A stretch of 33,337 nucleotides of DNA from an uncultured Myxococcales bacterium (GTDB lineage: Bacteria; Myxococcota_A; Polyangia; Nannocystales; Nannocystaceae), in assembly GCA_902826865.1 (NCBI GenBank), contig CADEGN010000023.1, forward strand, positions 12,728 to 46,064, written 5' to 3'. The notes under the pieces were generated by a model, which was given only the letters and a program-made list of their open reading frames with translations, had not been told where the DNA came from and searched no databases. Positions 31,578 to 33,337 of the stretch are shown here, piece by piece. Made by a program: the position numbers and the translations under genes. The number at the start of each line of letters is the position of its first letter. Within the stretch, counting starts at the first letter, position 1.

Positions 31578-33224
31578 ATGATTGACGCGCCGAACATTGG
31601 TTCCTCCACCACGGGTGGCAATGGCACCGAGCCCTCCGGCGTGGTCAAGGATCGATCGAAGCGCGGGCTCACGCGCCGAGTCGCAGCGGTCGTTTCTGGT
31701 ACGTTGGCGATCACACTGATTGCTTCCTGGGCGGTAATGAGCGCCGCTGAGTACTCCGCATTCGAGGCTGAAGCATTACGAAACCTGCAGCGCCAAGCGG
31801 ACATCCTGGGGGCCAATAGCCGCGCCGCGCTGACGTTCGAGGACGCGCGCGCGGGAACGGACAATCTCCAGGCTCTCTCTGAGGTCGAGCACGTCCGGTT
31901 TGCCGAGCTGCGGGGTGTCGATGGCAGCGTGTTGGCGCGCTACGACGGCGAGGGGAATTTGGGGGGCAGGGAGTCCGCGCCGGGCGTTCTGGCGGAAATG
32001 GGCGCCGACGACGTGATGGTAGTCCGGCGAGAGATTCAGGGACGCGGCGAACCGATCGGGCACATCGTCCTTGGCGCGTCGAAGTCCCTGCTCTTCGCAC
32101 CGTTTTGGCAACACACCCGCGACGGAGCAATCGTCCTCGGATGCGCATTGCTCGCGTCTCTGTTCGCATCCGTGGCCGTGGCCCGCACGATTGTTCGGCC
32201 CATTCGCGAACTGCTTGCGGTTGCACGACTCGTGACGCGTCAACGCGACTACTCGGTTCGCGCGGCCGAGATCGGGGAAGGGGAATTGCGGGAGTTTCTC
32301 GGCGCCTTCAATACGATGCTGCAGGAGATTCAGTCTCGCGACGCCGAGCTGCTGCGCGCCAAGAAGGCCGTGGAGACCCAGGCGGAGGAGCTGGCGCACG
32401 CATCCCGTCTCGCCGGCATGGCCGAAGTGGCATCTTCGATCCTACATAACGTCGGCAACGTCCTCAACGGCGTAACTGTCTCGGCGGCAGTCATTGCCGA
32501 ACGCATCGTCGACCTCGACGCGGGAGTTCTTGACCGGCTCGCGGATCGGTTGGCAACTGACAACCAAGTATCGGGGGTGCAGACGGCGACGTTCCTGCGC
32601 GCCGTCGCCGACCACGTGCGTGAGATTCGCGCTTCGCTGGCCGCGGAGTCCGCCCGTCTCGATGAGAAGGTCGACCATATCTCGACGATTATCAGCCTGC
32701 AGCAATCGCATTCGCGTGTTGCGTCCACGATCAAGGCGCGCGCAAGCGTGCGAGATGTCGTCGAGTCGGCGATCCAGATCGTGCGCGATCAGCTTGAGCG
32801 CCACGCCATCAACCTCAAGCGCGCCTACGAGTTCACCGGCGAAATCGAGCTCGATCGCCACAAGACGCTTCAGATCCTCGTCAACCTTCTTCAAAACGCC
32901 AAGGATGCGATGGGGGCGCTGCCCCCGGAACAGCGCGTGGCGACGTTGCGTGTGTTCAAGACCGATGGCGATGACGTCGCGATCTCGGTGCGCGATGAGG
33001 GCATGGGCATCGTCGATGCAAACCTGACGCGGCTCTTTTCTCTCGGCTTCACGACGAAGCTGAATGGCCACGGGTATGGCTTGCACGCCTCGGCGATCGC
33101 GGCCTCCGAGATGGGCGCGCGTCTGTCCGCCGAGAGCGACGGGCCGGGGCACGGCGCGATTTTCACCCTGCGATTTTCGGGCGCTGCGTCACCGCAGCCT
33201 TCCGCGGTCGACGTCGACAGCTAA
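31578..33224 (+). CDS. Sensor histidine kinase with YfiN-like (CHASE8) sensor and HAMP domain
   Basis: 548 residues from ATG 31578. A cytoplasmic tail, then helix 1 (about 33-55), a periplasmic domain with 'ADILGANSRAALTFEDARAGTDNLQAL' pattern (about 60-160) that matches the CHASE8 sensor of YfiN, helix 2 (about 175-193), HAMP ('VRPIRELLAVARLVTRQRDYS') and a coiled region. The kinase core has His290 in 'SSILHNVGNVLNG'. The ATPase domain has the N box 'LVNLLQNAKDAM', the G1 box 'VRDEGMGIV' and 'FTTKLNGHGYGLHAS'. YfiN itself has a GGDEF diguanylate cyclase after HAMP; here a kinase takes that place. It probably phosphorylates the divergent receiver and is held by the YfiR-like protein in the periplasm. 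Confidence 0.9.
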   Translation: MIDAPNIGSSTTGGNGTEPSGVVKDRSKRGLTRRVAAVVSGTLAITLIASWAVMSAAEYSAFEAEALRNLQRQADILGANSRAALTFEDARAGTDNLQALSEVEHVRFAELRGVDGSVLARYDGEGNLGGRESAPGVLAEMGADDVMVVRREIQGRGEPIGHIVLGASKSLLFAPFWQHTRDGAIVLGCALLASLFASVAVARTIVRPIRELLAVARLVTRQRDYSVRAAEIGEGELREFLGAFNTMLQEIQSRDAELLRAKKAVETQAEELAHASRLAGMAEVASSILHNVGNVLNGVTVSAAVIAERIVDLDAGVLDRLADRLATDNQVSGVQTATFLRAVADHVREIRASLAAESARLDEKVDHISTIISLQQSHSRVASTIKARASVRDVVESAIQIVRDQLERHAINLKRAYEFTGEIELDRHKTLQILVNLLQNAKDAMGALPPEQRVATLRVFKTDGDDVAISVRDEGMGIVDANLTRLFSLGFTTKLNGHGYGLHASAIAASEMGARLSAESDGPGHGAIFTLRFSGAASPQPSAVDVDS

Positions 33225-33272
33225 CCCCGCGGACGATCAACGTAGGTGGTTTGGTTCACCGGGCGACGAGTG

Positions 33273-33337
33273 TCACAGGCACTGCGTCAGGCACGACCCG
33301 ACGACGCAGTTGCGCAGGGCATTGAATCCCGGAGAGT
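33273..33337 (-). CDS. C-terminus of a Cys-containing protein, cut by the window edge
   Basis: On the minus strand the last 62 bases read SPGFNALRNCVVGSCLTQCL and then TGA (33273-33275). A C-terminus with an 'L-x-N-C-x5-C-x3-C' pattern is the typical end of Cys-rich exported proteins in Nannocystineae and resembles part of the lipoprotein at 26930-27373. Only this end is visible, so the length and the signal peptide are unknown. It converges with the kinase gene. Confidence 0.55.
   Translation of the reverse strand, partial: SPGFNALRNCVVGSCLTQCL

Overview
The window looks like chromosomal DNA of a high-G+C myxobacterium, most likely Nannocystineae (Myxococcota). This is inferred from several traits seen together: strong G/C third-position bias, many short cysteine-rich or Ser/Gly/Asp-rich lipoproteins, a MopE-like metal-binding motif inside a sulfatase-fold enzyme, and a histidine kinase with the 'LHNVGN' type of H-box. 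I see no rRNA, tRNA, CRISPR array, insertion sequence or phage gene. Genes are packed tightly and no stretch of more than 300 bases lacks a gene.

Left part (1-9.2 kb), mostly housekeeping and envelope genes: the end of a cysteine-rich protein; a membrane protein of unknown role; a 13-bp inverted repeat; a SAM-dependent methyltransferase; a lipoprotein plus OmpA/MotB-like pair (minus strand); a threonyl-tRNA synthetase without a TGS domain; a small exported protein coupled to a TruC-like pseudouridine synthase; a small lipoprotein with a CRP-like palindrome upstream; and an SDR oxidoreductase.

Middle part (8.5-26.7 kb), a cell-surface glycan region. A long minus-strand run reads, in transcription order: GT4 glycosyltransferase, RfbF-like cytidylyltransferase, MMPL/RND exporter, membrane sulfatase-fold enzyme, SGNH hydrolase-like lipoprotein, MEMO-family lipoprotein, alpha/alpha-barrel lipoprotein, SDR. 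Divergently on the plus strand lie a Wzx-like flippase, a GPI-ethanolamine-phosphate-transferase-like membrane enzyme and a second GT4 enzyme. A third membrane sulfatase-fold protein converges on the last of these. Together they suggest that a surface glycan is assembled, exported and then decorated (phospho-alcohol or acyl groups) outside the cytoplasm. The set sulfatase-fold enzyme + SGNH + MEMO + alpha/alpha barrel, all predicted to be extracytoplasmic, is the best candidate for an undescribed system.

Right part (26.9-33.3 kb), a signalling region: a Cys-rich lipoprotein; divergently, a TonB-dependent receptor, a YfiR (DUF4154) protein and a small lipoprotein in one operon; then a stand-alone receiver protein and a divergent histidine kinase whose sensor resembles the CHASE8 domain of YfiN. 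This looks like the Yfi periplasmic switch wired to a two-component pathway instead of a diguanylate cyclase. A second Cys-rich protein is cut by the right edge.

Many genes have plausible alternative starts; where the choice matters it is stated in the entry. All family assignments come from reading motifs by eye, without database searches.
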